A DNA stretch of 64,000 bases from Pannonibacter sp. XCT-53. Lineage in GTDB: Bacteria > Pseudomonadota > Alphaproteobacteria > Rhizobiales > Stappiaceae. Positions 41,683-52,624 of the stretch are shown in pieces. How positions within the stretch are numbered: position 1 is the stretch's first letter; every line of letters begins with the position of its first letter. The notes beneath the pieces are model-generated. The model was not told where the DNA came from and searched no databases. It was given only the letters and a program-made list of their open reading frames with translations. Where the stretch lies: positions 186,001-250,000 of the forward strand of contig NZ_JAABLQ010000002.1 of NCBI RefSeq assembly GCF_009915765.1. The letters run 5' to 3'. The position numbers and the translations under genes are program-made.

Positions 41683-42771
41683 GGGCGCGATCCGGTTGAC
41701 GTGGCCCATCTTCCGGCCCGGGCGGCTCTCCGCCTTGCCGTAGAGATGCAGCCGGGCCGCGGGCTCGGTCAGGATCGTCTGCCAGGCATCCACCTCGGCG
41801 CCGATCAGGTTCTCCATCACCACGTCGCTGTGCCGCGCGGCGCTGCCCAGCGGCCAGCCGGCAACGGCACGCACATGCTGCTCGAACTGCGACACGAGGC
41901 AGGCGTCCTGCGTCCAGTGCCCCGAGTTGTGCACGCGCGGGGCAATCTCGTTGACCAGCAGATGCTCGTCCGCACCCGTCCCGACCACGAACATCTCCAC
42001 CCCGATCACCCCGACATAATCGAGGGCGGTGAGGATCTGACCGGCGATCTGCCGGGCCGCAGCCGCAGTCCCGGGGCTCACCTTCGCCGGCACGGTGGAC
42101 GTCTTCAGGATGTGGTGTTCGTGGTGGTTCTCGGTGATGTCATAGGCAGCGACCTCACCGGTGACGCTCCGCGCGGCGACGACGGACACTTCCTTCTCGA
42201 AGGGGATGAGGGCCTCGAGGACCAGTCCTGCGCCGCCAAGGCTGGTGAAGGCTTCGGCTGCAGCAGACGCGTCGCGGATCATCACCTGGCCCTTGCCGTC
42301 ATACCCGAAACGGCGGGTCTTCAGGACGCCCTTGCCGCCGAAGCGGGCGAGGGCCTGCGTCAGGTCGGACAGGGTGTCGATGGCGGCGTAGCCGGCAAGA
42401 GCAATCCCGGCTGCCGCAAGGAAATCCTTCTCGCTCAGCCGGTCCTGCGCCACGGCGAGGGCGCGCGGCCCCGGGCGGACCGGGACGCGCGAGGCCAGAT
42501 GCGCGGCGGTGGGACCGGGCACGTTCTCGAATTCATAGGTGACGACGTCAACCGCGGCCGCGAAGGCATCGAGCGCGTCGAGATCGTCATAGGCGGCCAG
42601 GGTGTGGCGGGCGGCGACATCGAAGGCCGGGCTGCCGGCTTCCGGGCAGTGGACATGCACCTTCAGGCCGAGCGCAGAGGCGGCTTCCGCGAGCATCCGG
42701 CCGAGCTGGCCGCCACCCAGGATGCCGATGGTCTGTCCGGGGCGAAGGATCCGGGCGGGGCTGTCGGTCAT
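41674..42771 (-). CDS. purK: N5-carboxyaminoimidazole ribonucleotide synthase
   Basis: A 365-aa ATP-grasp enzyme that carboxylates AIR with bicarbonate and ATP in purine synthesis. N-terminal GQTIGILGGGQLGRMLAEAA, then TYEFENVP, ATP-grasp FGGKGVLKTRRFGYDGKGQ and metal site NEIAPRVHNSGHWT. Downstream of purE with a 9-bp gap; the two form the usual purEK operon. Confidence 0.97.
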   Translation of the reverse strand: MTDSPARILRPGQTIGILGGGQLGRMLAEAASALGLKVHVHCPEAGSPAFDVAARHTLAAYDDLDALDAFAAAVDVVTYEFENVPGPTAAHLASRVPVRPGPRALAVAQDRLSEKDFLAAAGIALAGYAAIDTLSDLTQALARFGGKGVLKTRRFGYDGKGQVMIRDASAAAEAFTSLGGAGLVLEALIPFEKEVSVVAARSVTGEVAAYDITENHHEHHILKTSTVPAKVSPGTAAAARQIAGQILTALDYVGVIGVEMFVVGTGADEHLLVNEIAPRVHNSGHWTQDACLVSQFEQHVRAVAGWPLGSAARHSDVVMENLIGAEVDAWQTILTEPAARLHLYGKAESRPGRKMGHVNRIAPRS

Positions 42772-42780
42772 GGCTGGCTG

Positions 42781-43290
42781 TCAGTCCTCGTCGGTCGGAA
42801 ATTCGGCGACGGCGTCCGTCTGCGCCGCGCGGAAGGCATCGAGGCGCTCGGCCAGGGGCTTGTCGGTCAGGGCGAGCACCGAGGTAGCCAGGATCGCCGC
42901 ATTGACCGCACCCGCCTTGCCAATGGCCAGGGTGCCGACCGGAATGCCGGCCGGCATCTGCACGATCGAGAGCAGGCTGTCCTCGCCCTTCAGGGTGCGC
43001 GATTCGATCGGCACGCCGAAGACCGGCAGCGGGGTCAGCGCCGCCGTCATGCCCGGCAGATGCGCCGCGCCGCCAGCGCCGGCGATGATCACCTTGACGC
43101 CGAGGTCGCGGGCGGCCCGGGCGAAGTCGAACATGCGCTCAGGGGTGCGGTGGGCGGAGACGATCCGGGCCTCATAGGCGACGCCAAGCCGCTCGAGGGT
43201 TTCGGCGGCGTGCTTCATGGTCGGCCAGTCCGACTGGCTGCCCATGATGATGGCGACCGGTGCGGCGGCCGCGGCGTTCCCATTGGCCAT
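42781..43290 (-). CDS. purE: N5-CAIR mutase
   Basis: A 169-aa class I PurE, which moves the carboxylate of N5-CAIR to C4 in purine synthesis. Motifs [29 protein letters not shown] and [13 protein letters not shown]. The Met of [13 protein letters not shown] has AAGGAG before it; the 31 upstream codons in frame are rejected. First gene of purEK. Confidence 0.96.
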   Translation of the reverse strand: MANGNAAAAAPVAIIMGSQSDWPTMKHAAETLERLGVAYEARIVSAHRTPERMFDFARAARDLGVKVIIAGAGGAAHLPGMTAALTPLPVFGVPIESRTLKGEDSLLSIVQMPAGIPVGTLAIGKAGAVNAAILATSVLALTDKPLAERLDAFRAAQTDAVAEFPTDED

Positions 43291-43453
43291 TGCGTCTCCT
43301 TCGCGTGAGGCGGGTTCCGGGAAGGCGCGGATTATAGGGAGTGGCGGCTGTGGCGCAAGGGCAGCCCCGCTGTTGCGCTGCAAAAATGCCGCCTGGGTGC
43401 GATCCTGGTCCGATCCGGGGCCTCTCCGGGGCGCGGCCGGCTGACCGGGTCGC

Positions 43454-43660
43454 TCAGGCGATGATGTCGGGGAAGAGCTGGTCCTCGATGGCGGCGATCC
43501 GGTCGCGGATCAGCAGCTTCTTCTTCTTGAGGCGCTGGAGTTGCAGGGCATCCGCGCTGCCGGTCGCCGCAAGCGCCTGCACGGCGGAGTCGAGGTCGCG
43601 ATGTTCCTGGCGCAGCTGGGCCAGTTCGATTCTCAAGGCTTTTTCGTTGGCTTCCGACAT
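43454..43660 (-). CDS. DUF465 family small protein (YdcH-like) 1
   Basis: A 68-aa helical protein of the DUF465 family ([20 protein letters not shown], then [24 protein letters not shown]). The conserved RLKKKKL basic segment lies between two coiled-coil helices. Function unknown. The Met with GGGGAG before it is chosen over a longer frame. A second DUF465 gene is divergent at 44038. Confidence 0.9.
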   Translation of the reverse strand: MSEANEKALRIELAQLRQEHRDLDSAVQALAATGSADALQLQRLKKKKLLIRDRIAAIEDQLFPDIIA

Positions 43661-44037
43661 CGCACTCCCCAGACACACTTCCCGTGCCGCCAGTCGTACC
43701 GGAGGAACCCAAGTCCTCATCCGGCGGTTTACACGTGGCTGTGCTGCCATTCACAGCGAAACCGCAGGCCGGCAAAGGGCTCGTCGCGAGCCCAATTTGC
43801 CGTGCCGACGGCTAACACATGGTTTCCGGCCGCAGATCCTGACAGCTTCCGCGAACCCTGCGTCACATCAACGTTCAAAATCCTGAAATGGACTTAAACC
43901 TTACGTAATCGTAGGATTCGTTTTGCAGTGCGATATGCAGGAAATGCGGAGCGGATCGCGATTTCTGCATTCGACAAGCCGGCAAAACATGTGGCACCAT
44001 CTTGCGGTCTGAGCCAATAAGACAAGGAGCATCTTCC
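43661..44037. other. Divergent region between two DUF465 genes
   Basis: A 377-bp region, clearly lower in GC than its surroundings in the part 43850-44000. No gene is seen. It should hold both promoters. TTAA-N7-GTAA at 43894-43908 resembles a weak CtrA box. Confidence 0.5.
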
Positions 44038-44217
44038 ATGTCAATGCAGTCGCACATTGCAGAACTGGAACGCCGTCATGCTGCCCTCGAGCGGCAGATC
44101 GAGGACGCCCTGCTGCACCCGAGTGTCGATTCCCTTCAGGTCGCCGATATGAAGCGACGCAAACTCAGGCTCAAGGACGAGATCCAGAAACTGCGAGAAG
44201 ACGACACGTTCCACTGA
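44038..44217 (+). CDS. DUF465 family small protein (YdcH-like) 2
   Basis: A 59-aa DUF465 protein (IAELERRHAALERQIEDAL, then DMKRRKLRLKDEIQKLRED). It has the same two-helix plan as the divergent 68-aa paralogue, with MKRRKLRLKDE as the basic segment. AAGGAG lies before the ATG. A terminator with six T residues follows. Function unknown. Confidence 0.9.
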   Translation: MSMQSHIAELERRHAALERQIEDALLHPSVDSLQVADMKRRKLRLKDEIQKLREDDTFH

Positions 44218-44312
44218 ACCGCGTTTTGCGTCTGTCGCCGCGCCCGGGAAGGGTCCGCCGCGCGGCGTCCGGTTCCAGGATGGTCCCGACAGGGACCGTG
44301 CCGACAAGCAAG

Positions 44313-44339
44313 CCCCGCCTCAACCAGGCGGGGTTTTTT
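44313..44339 (+). terminator. Terminator after DUF465 gene 2
   Basis: Stem CCCCGCCT / AGGCGGGG with loop CAACC, followed by six T residues. Confidence 0.9.
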
Positions 44340-44358
44340 GTCGGGTGGCCCGGGCAGC

Positions 44359-44390
44359 AAAAAACCCCCGCAGCGGTGGCTGCAGGGGTT
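44359..44390 (-). terminator. rpmE terminator
   Basis: On the minus strand, stem AACCCCTGCAG / CTGCGGGGGTT is followed by TTTTGC. It converges with the DUF465 terminator 20 bp away. Confidence 0.85.
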
Positions 44391-44434
44391 CTCGCGAACA
44401 GGCCTGTCCGGGCGCGACAGCCGCGCCACGAGGC

Positions 44435-44659
44435 TTACGAGCCGAGGAAGCCCGCGAACTTGTTCTTGAAGCGCGACACGCGACCGCCACGGTCCATGAT
44501 CTGGCGCTCGCCACCGGTCCAGGCCGGATGGGAGATCGGATCGATGTCGAGGGCGAGGGTGTCGCCTTCCTTGCCGTAGGTCGAGCGGGTGAAGTACTCG
44601 GTGCCATCGGTCATGACGACCTTGATGGAGTGGTAATCGGGATGGATGTTCGCTTTCAT
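44435..44659 (-). CDS. rpmE: 50S ribosomal protein L31 (bL31)
   Basis: A 74-aa ribosomal protein ([20 protein letters not shown], then [21 protein letters not shown]). It lacks the CxxC zinc motif, so it is the zinc-free form. Ends in own terminator. Its start is divergent from the ABC exporter gene. Confidence 0.96.
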   Translation of the reverse strand: MKANIHPDYHSIKVVMTDGTEYFTRSTYGKEGDTLALDIDPISHPAWTGGERQIMDRGGRVSRFKNKFAGFLGS

Positions 44660-44887
44660 CGCCGGTCCTTTCCAGCACCTGCCCTCAGCCTCTCGGCCGG
44701 CCGGCGAAGTGCATTATCCTGACTTTTCCAGGACAGCCCTCGCGCGAGCGCCAGACGGTCCCTTGAAACATGAGGCGCTGCTATATCGTAAGACGGCTGG
44801 CAAAACAAGGGCAACTGCGCCGGGTCTGCGGCCTTTTTCCGCTTGGATTTCCCGGGGCGATGGGCCAACTGTCGCTCGAGCGGCATC

Positions 44888-46801
44888 ATGCGAGAAGTGG
44901 AGATTTCCGTCTTGTCTACCCCAGGCAACCGGCCGGACCAGGCAACAGCAGGGCAGGGCCCGACGACGGAGGGGCGCCGCTCGCTGCGGCCGCTGATGCA
45001 GCTTGTGCCCTATCTTGGCCGCTACAAGCTGATGATCGCCGCCGCCCTGCTGGCGCTGGTCAGCGCTGCCGCGACCACGCTGGTGCTGCCGATGGCCGTG
45101 CGTCAGATGATCGACCATGGCTTCGGCGCGGACGACCCGCAGCTCGTCAACAGCTATTTCCTGTTGCTGGTGGCCGTGGCCGGTGCCCTTGCGCTCGCCA
45201 GCTCCTGCCGTTTCTTTCTGGTGATGTGGATCGGCGAGCGCATCGTCTCCGACGTGCGCGCGGATGTCTTTGCGCATCTCACCCGGCTCAGCCCGGCCTT
45301 CTACGACAGCGCCAGGTCGGGCGAGATCCTGTCGCGCCTGACCGCCGACACCACGCAGATCAAGTCGGCCTTCGGCGCCAGCGCCTCGGTCGCCATGCGC
45401 AATTTCGTGATGTTCGTCGGGGCGGTGTCGCTGATGGTCTACACCAGCCCCCGGCTGTCGGTGATCGTGCTTGCCGCGATCCCGGTGATCGTCCTGCCGC
45501 TGATCGGTTTTGGTCGCATGGTGCGCAAACGGGCCAGGGCTGCGCAGGACACGATTGCCGAATCCTCCGCCTTCGCCTCGGAAATGCTGGGCTCGGTCCG
45601 CACCCTGCAGGCCTTCACCGCCGAGAAGCAGGCGGCATCCCGCTATGGCACGGCAGTGGAGACGGCCTTCCAGGCCGCCCGGGGCGCGCTGGGTGCCCGT
45701 GCCCTGCTGACGGGCTTCGCCATCTTCGTCATCTCTTCCAGCGTTGTCGCCGTGCTGTGGATCGGTGCCGGTGACGTGTTCGCCGGGCGGATGACCGGCG
45801 GCGAGCTGGGCCAGTTCCTGCTCTACTCGATCCTGGCCGCGGGAGCGCTCGGCGAGCTGTCGCAGGTCTGGGGCGAGATCTCGCAGGCTGCGGGCGCCGC
45901 CGAGCGGCTGGCCGAGATCCTGCGCATCCGGCCGGCAATCCAGGCTCCGGCGCATCCGAAGGCCCTGCCCGTGCCGCCACGCGGCGAGATCCGGCTTGAC
46001 GGTGTTGCCTTTGCCTATGCGCCGGGTCCGGAGAGCGGGGAGGGGCTTGCCGCAACCGGGAGCGGACCCGGCGCCAGTGCGGCCGATCCGGCCAGTCCTG
46101 TCGTCCGGGGGGTCGACCTGGCGATCGCCGCCGGCGAGACCGTTGCTCTCGTCGGTCCCTCGGGGGCGGGCAAGTCCACGCTGTTTCATCTGCTCATGCG
46201 CTTCTACGACCCGACCGCGGGCTCGGTGCGCCTCGATGGCGTGGACCTGCGCGACGCCGATCCGGAAGCCGTGCGGGCGCGCATCGCCCTCGTGCCGCAG
46301 GACACCGTCGTCTTCGGGTCGACGGCGGCGGACAACATCGCCTATGGCCGGCCGGGCGCAAGCCGCGAGGAGATCCGCCGGGCGGCGGAGCTGGCCCGCG
46401 CCCATGACTTCATCATGGCCTTGCCGCAGGGCTATGACACGGTTCTGGGCGAGCGCGGCATTACCCTGTCCGGCGGGCAGCGGCAACGGATCGCCATCGC
46501 CCGGGCGGTGCTGAAGGATGCGCCGGTCCTGTTGCTCGACGAGGCCACCAGCGCGCTGGATGCGGAAAGCGAGACGCTGGTGCAGCAGGCGCTGGAGCGG
46601 CTGATGCAGGGGCGGACCACGGTCGTGATCGCGCACCGGCTGGCGACCGTGCTCAAGGCCGACCGGATTGTCGTGATGGATCAGGGGCAGATCGTCGAGA
46701 GCGGCACGCACGCGGAGCTGGTTGCCCGTGACGGCCTTTATGCGCGCCTGGCGCGCCTGCAGTTCGAGACCGGGGCAAGGGCCCTGCGGGACGCCAGCTG
46801 A
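44888..46801 (+). CDS. ABC exporter, fused membrane and ATPase domains
   Basis: About 637 aa, a half-size ABC exporter of the MsbA/multidrug type. Six membrane helices (about 45-320), then the ATPase domain with Walker A GPSGAGKST, Q-loop VPQDTVVFGST, signature LSGGQRQR, Walker B VLLLDEATSALDAE and switch His in VIAHRLATV. A Gly/Ala/Pro-rich insert of about 28 residues (PGPESGEGLAATGSGPGAS...) follows the A-loop strand FAYA and precedes VVRGVDLAI, unusual for the family. Start uncertain (ATG at 44888 or later). Likely exports lipid or drug; substrate unknown. Confidence 0.88.
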   Translation: MREVEISVLSTPGNRPDQATAGQGPTTEGRRSLRPLMQLVPYLGRYKLMIAAALLALVSAAATTLVLPMAVRQMIDHGFGADDPQLVNSYFLLLVAVAGALALASSCRFFLVMWIGERIVSDVRADVFAHLTRLSPAFYDSARSGEILSRLTADTTQIKSAFGASASVAMRNFVMFVGAVSLMVYTSPRLSVIVLAAIPVIVLPLIGFGRMVRKRARAAQDTIAESSAFASEMLGSVRTLQAFTAEKQAASRYGTAVETAFQAARGALGARALLTGFAIFVISSSVVAVLWIGAGDVFAGRMTGGELGQFLLYSILAAGALGELSQVWGEISQAAGAAERLAEILRIRPAIQAPAHPKALPVPPRGEIRLDGVAFAYAPGPESGEGLAATGSGPGASAADPASPVVRGVDLAIAAGETVALVGPSGAGKSTLFHLLMRFYDPTAGSVRLDGVDLRDADPEAVRARIALVPQDTVVFGSTAADNIAYGRPGASREEIRRAAELARAHDFIMALPQGYDTVLGERGITLSGGQRQRIAIARAVLKDAPVLLLDEATSALDAESETLVQQALERLMQGRTTVVIAHRLATVLKADRIVVMDQGQIVESGTHAELVARDGLYARLARLQFETGARALRDAS

Positions 46802-46831
46802 CCTGACCAGGCAGGCGCCAGCCCGCAGGCG

Positions 46832-46855
46832 GCCCCGCCCGGAGCCGGGCGGGGC
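46832..46855. terminator. GC-rich hairpin between convergent genes
   Basis: Stem GCCCCGCCCGG / CCGGGCGGGGC with a very short loop between the ABC exporter and the SDR gene. No T-tract on either side, so it could slow polymerase rather than terminate fully. Confidence 0.45.
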
Positions 46856-46882
46856 GCAAGGCCGGGACTGCTCGATGCGGGA

Positions 46883-47710
46883 TCAGTCAGCGTCGGGAAC
46901 GGCGACCGTGTAATTCAGCGGCAGACGTCCACCATCGACGAAGATGGTCTGGCCGGTGATGTAGGACGCATCGTCGGACGCAAGGAAAGCGGCCACGGAC
47001 GCGATCTCGGAGGGTTCGCCGACCCGGCTCAGCGGCGTGCGCGACAGGATGCGGTTGCGTGCCGCCTTGTCGGAGTTCACCGAGGCCAGCATGTCGGTCA
47101 TGATCGAGCCCGGGCCGATCGCGTTGACACGGATGCCGTACGGGGCAAGGGCGAGCGAGGTCGCCTTGGTCAGCTGCGACATGCCGCCCTTGGACACGCA
47201 ATAGGGGATCTGGGACGGGATCGCCAGGACCGCATTGACCGAGGACATGTTGACGATCGCGCCGGGGGTGCCGCCCGCCTGGACCTTCTCGACCATGTGC
47301 CGGGCAACCGCCTGGGAGGCCAGGAAGGCCCCCTTCAGGTTGACCTGCAGCACCCGGTCGAAATCGGCTTCCTCAAGCGTCAGGAAGTCGGAGCCCACGG
47401 CAATGCCGGCGTTGTTGACCAGGATGTCGATGTCGCCGAAGGCATTCAGGGTCTCGGCGACCAGGTTGCGCACGTCCAGCTTCTCGGCAACGTTGCAGCT
47501 GACATAGATGACCTCGCCGAGGCCCTTCAGCTCCTCGACGGCCGCTTCGCCGGCTTCGTCGTCGACATCGGCAATCACGACCCTGGCTCCGTCATGCAGG
47601 AACCGTTTGGCAATCGCAAAGCCGATGCCGCGGGCGGCGCCAGTGATGATGGCGACCTTGTTGGTGAGGGACAAGGGAATATCCTCGTTGTTGACCAGCG
47701 ATAGATGCAA
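46883..47710 (-). CDS. SDR family oxidoreductase
   Basis: A 275-aa short-chain dehydrogenase/reductase. NAD(P)-binding TGAARGIGFAIAKRF with an acidic DVDD after the second strand (prefers NAD), NNAGIAVGSD, active-site Ser in NMSSVNAV, YCVSKGG (Tyr and Lys) and the end VDGGRLPLNY. It resembles glucose/galactitol-type dehydrogenases; substrate unknown. The open frame begins MHLSLVNNEDIP, but a TTG 15 codons or so later, with GAGGA before it, would give a more typical start. Confidence 0.87.
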   Translation of the reverse strand: MHLSLVNNEDIPLSLTNKVAIITGAARGIGFAIAKRFLHDGARVVIADVDDEAGEAAVEELKGLGEVIYVSCNVAEKLDVRNLVAETLNAFGDIDILVNNAGIAVGSDFLTLEEADFDRVLQVNLKGAFLASQAVARHMVEKVQAGGTPGAIVNMSSVNAVLAIPSQIPYCVSKGGMSQLTKATSLALAPYGIRVNAIGPGSIMTDMLASVNSDKAARNRILSRTPLSRVGEPSEIASVAAFLASDDASYITGQTIFVDGGRLPLNYTVAVPDAD

Positions 47711-47892
47711 GCCGCAGGGCGCGGCATGCGGGCAACAATAGGGTCAAGCGGCAGGGCTGTCGATGCCCCGGCGGCGGTTGGCCAACAGGTGTGAACGTGA
47801 CGCTGCGGGAGGATCAGCAGCATGACGCTGCGACATTTCGCCCGCCCGGGGGAGCGCTGCGGACGGTGCCGGGCGACCGTCCGCAGGGGGGC

Positions 47893-49809
47893 TCAGGCTC
47901 GCGTGCGGACGCCGTAGGCGTTGAGCGCTGCCTCGATTTCGGACAGGATCGCCGGGTCGTCGATGGTGGCCGGCATCTTGTACTCCAGCCCGTCGGCGAT
48001 CTGGCGCATGGTGCCGCGCAGGATCTTGCCCGACCGTGTCTTCGGCAGACGGTCGACGGTGATCGCGATCTTGAAGGCGGCCACGGGACCGATGAGATCC
48101 CGCACCCGTTTCACCAGCTCGGTCTCGATCTCGGCATGGCTGCGGCTGACGCCGGCCTTGAGCACGACGAACCCGCAGGGCAGCTGGCCCTTGAGCTGGT
48201 CGGCGATGCCGATGACCGCGCATTCCGCAACGTCCGGATGGCCTGACAGCACTTCCTCCATCGCGCCGGTCGACAGCCGATGTCCTGCCACGTTGATGAT
48301 GTCGTCGGTGCGCGCCATGATCGAGAGATAGCCGTCCGCGTCGATGACGCCGGCATCGGCGGTCTTGTAGTAGCCGGGAAATTCATCGAGATAGGCCGAG
48401 CGGAAGCGCTGGTCGGCGTTCCACAGGGTTGGCAGGCAGCCCGGCGGGAGCGGCAGCCTGACGACGATGTTGCCGAGCGTGCCGGCCGGCAGCGGATGAC
48501 CGGCGTCATCCAGCACCCGCACGTCGTAGCCCGGCATCGCCACCGTCGGTGACCCGTGCTTGACCGGCAGCATGCCGAGGCCGACCGGGTTGCCGACGAT
48601 GGCCCAGCCTGTTTCCGTCTGCCACCAGTGGTCGATCACCGGAACGCCGAGCTTGTCCTCCGCCCAGCGGATCGTATCCGGATCGGCGCGTTCGCCGGCC
48701 AGAAACAGGGTGCGGAACGTGCTCAGGTCATAGTCGTGGATGAGCCGCCCGGAAGGGTCTTCCTTCTTGATCGCGCGGAAGGCCGTCGGCGCGGTGAAGA
48801 GCGCGGCGACCTTGTGGTCGGAGATGACGCGCCAGAACACGCCCGCATCCGGGGTGCCGACCGGCTTGCCTTCAAACACGACGGTGGTGCAGCCGTGCAG
48901 CAGCGGGCCGTAGACGATGTAGGAATGGCCGACAACCCAGCCGACATCGGAGGCGGCCCAGAAAACCTCGCCCGGGTTGATGCCGTAGAGGTTCTGCATC
49001 GACCACTTGAGGGCCACCATGTGGCCGCCCGTGTCCCGGACCACGCCCTTGGGCTGCCCGGTCGTGCCGGAGGTGTAGAGGACATAGAGCGGATCGGTGG
49101 CGGCGACCGGCGTGCAGGGCACGGTTCGCCCCTCGGCCAGCGCCTGGCCCATGGCGGCGCCGAGGTCGAGGTCTCCCGGCCGGTCCAGCGCGGCCCCGAG
49201 CTGGGTCCGCTGGATGACCATGACCCGGTCCGGCTTGTGGTCCGAAAGGTCGATGGCGGCGTCAACCAGCGGCTTGTAGGCGATGCTCCGGCCGGGCTCG
49301 AGGCCGCAGGACGCACAGATGATGGCCTTCGGCGTGGCGTCATCAATGCGGGTAGCCAGCTCGTTGGCGGCAAAGCCGCCGAAGACGACCGAGTGGATCG
49401 CACCGAGGCGCGCGCAGGCGAGCATCGCCATGGCTGCCTCGGGGATCATCGGCATGTAGAGAATGACGCGGTCGCCCCTGCCGATCCCATGGTCCGCCAG
49501 GACCGAGGCCATGGCCTGAACATGGTCAAGCAGTTCGCTGTAGGTGTAGGAGCGCCGCGTCCGGGTGATGGGGCTGTCGTAGATCAGGGCCGTCTGGTCT
49601 GCCCGACCGCCGTTGACGTGGCGGTCGAGACAGTTGTGGCAGGTGTTCGTCTCGGCACCCGGAAACCAGCGGCCATAGACGCCAAGGGTCGCGTCGAACA
49701 CGCGGTCGTGGGGTCGAAACCAGTCGATGTCCCTGGCCGCCTCGCCCCAGAAGCCTTCCGGATCCGCCTTCCAGGCTGCATAGGTGTCGTGATAACGGCT
49801 GGTGCTCAT
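47893..49809 (-). CDS. prpE: Propionyl-CoA synthetase
   Basis: A 638-aa AMP-forming acyl-CoA synthetase of the PrpE/ACSS3 group. N-terminal YHDTYAAWKADPEGFWGEAA, ATP loop YTSGTTGQPKG, VVRDTGGHMVALKWSM typical of PrpE, and the catalytic Lys in LPKTRSGKILRGTMR. It activates propionate (and some acetate). No prpBCD genes are adjacent. The Met with GGAGGAG before it is chosen; the longer frame adds 38 Arg-rich codons. Confidence 0.92.
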   Translation of the reverse strand: MSTSRYHDTYAAWKADPEGFWGEAARDIDWFRPHDRVFDATLGVYGRWFPGAETNTCHNCLDRHVNGGRADQTALIYDSPITRTRRSYTYSELLDHVQAMASVLADHGIGRGDRVILYMPMIPEAAMAMLACARLGAIHSVVFGGFAANELATRIDDATPKAIICASCGLEPGRSIAYKPLVDAAIDLSDHKPDRVMVIQRTQLGAALDRPGDLDLGAAMGQALAEGRTVPCTPVAATDPLYVLYTSGTTGQPKGVVRDTGGHMVALKWSMQNLYGINPGEVFWAASDVGWVVGHSYIVYGPLLHGCTTVVFEGKPVGTPDAGVFWRVISDHKVAALFTAPTAFRAIKKEDPSGRLIHDYDLSTFRTLFLAGERADPDTIRWAEDKLGVPVIDHWWQTETGWAIVGNPVGLGMLPVKHGSPTVAMPGYDVRVLDDAGHPLPAGTLGNIVVRLPLPPGCLPTLWNADQRFRSAYLDEFPGYYKTADAGVIDADGYLSIMARTDDIINVAGHRLSTGAMEEVLSGHPDVAECAVIGIADQLKGQLPCGFVVLKAGVSRSHAEIETELVKRVRDLIGPVAAFKIAITVDRLPKTRSGKILRGTMRQIADGLEYKMPATIDDPAILSEIEAALNAYGVRTRA

Positions 49810-50034
49810 CGGTCTTTGCTCCTCCCGAAGCATCCGGACCCTGCGTCGGCGGAAGCGGGGCGACCTGCCGATGCGGCATCCTTGTCTCCGTCCCAGAGTG
49901 TGCCTGCAACCTGTTGCGCGCAAGAGGCAAAAAAGCCAGTTGCCCTAAGACATTCGCAGGGGCGGGACTTTACGTAACCCCTTTGGCCATGCTGCAAAGG
50001 GCGGGTGCTGCTCCTGCCCGCCGGTGACCTTTCC

Positions 50035-50820
50035 ATGCTGCCGCTGTCCGATCCGCTGTTCTATGCCGCCGCCGTTCCGGCGGTGGTCCTGGCCGGCCTG
50101 TCGAAGGGCGGCTTCGGCGGGTCCATCGGCATGCTCGCCGTGCCGCTGATGGCCCTGGTCATCCCGCCGGTGCAGGCGGCGGGGATCCTGCTGCCGATCC
50201 TGGTCGTGATGGATGTGGTCGGCCTCCTTGCCTATCGCGGCGTCTATGACCGCCGGGCGCTGGTGCTGCTGCTGCCGGCCGGCATCGCAGGGGTCGGTGT
50301 CGGCTGGGCCACGGCCTCGCTGGTCAATGACGCCCAGGTGACGTTGCTGGTCGGCGTCCTCTGCCTGGTCTTCGTGGCCGAGCGGTTTGTTCCAAAGCGC
50401 GCTGCCGGCCCCGACGCCGACGCGGGCGGGCAGGGGCGGGGCCATCGCCCCCTGGCCGGGGCGTTCTGGGGCGCGATGTCGGGCTTTACCAGTTTCGTCA
50501 GCCATACGGGCGGGCCGCCGTTCCAGCTCTACATGGTGCCCCTGAGTCTGGCACCGGCGCTCTTTGCCGGGACGGCCGTCATTTTCTTCGCGGCCATCAA
50601 CGCCGTGAAGCTGGTGCCCTATTTCTTCCTCGGACAGTTCGACGCCCGCAATCTGGCGACGGCGGCCGTGCTGCTGCCGCTTGCCCCCCTGTCGACGCTG
50701 GCCGGGGTCTGGCTGGTGAAGCGGATCGAGCCGCGCCTCTTCTACGCTCTCGTCTATGTTGCCATGGCGGTGATCGGGGTGAAGCTCGTGCACGACAGCG
50801 CGAGGCAGCTGTTCGGCTGA
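50035..50820 (+). CDS. TauE/SafE family membrane permease
   Basis: A 261-aa permease with eight predicted helices. The start AAVPAVVLAGLSKGGFGGSIG and repeat half GAFWGAMSGFTSFVSHTGGPP are the two TauE/SafE repeats. Family members move sulfite, sulfoacetate or other organic acids; the substrate here is unknown. It is divergent from prpE. The ribosome site is weak. Confidence 0.88.
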   Translation: MLPLSDPLFYAAAVPAVVLAGLSKGGFGGSIGMLAVPLMALVIPPVQAAGILLPILVVMDVVGLLAYRGVYDRRALVLLLPAGIAGVGVGWATASLVNDAQVTLLVGVLCLVFVAERFVPKRAAGPDADAGGQGRGHRPLAGAFWGAMSGFTSFVSHTGGPPFQLYMVPLSLAPALFAGTAVIFFAAINAVKLVPYFFLGQFDARNLATAAVLLPLAPLSTLAGVWLVKRIEPRLFYALVYVAMAVIGVKLVHDSARQLFG

Positions 50821-50892
50821 CCTCAGCCGGATGGCGGATTGCGCGACAGCGTGGCAGCCGCTTTGATAGCGCAGGATCTGGGAGGACCATTC

Positions 50893-52539
<1,647 letters not shown>

Positions 52540-52624
52540 CGCGCCAGGTCAGGGGCCTGCCGCATGGCAGGCCCGCAGCACGGGCGGGAAGGCGTCGACC
52601 GACCGTGCTGCGGTCTGGTCCGGA

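Noticed and set aside
43894..43908. TTAA-N7-GTAA as a CtrA box between the DUF465 genes
   Set aside because: One half-site deviates at the first base and no relation to the two genes is known; too weak to claim.
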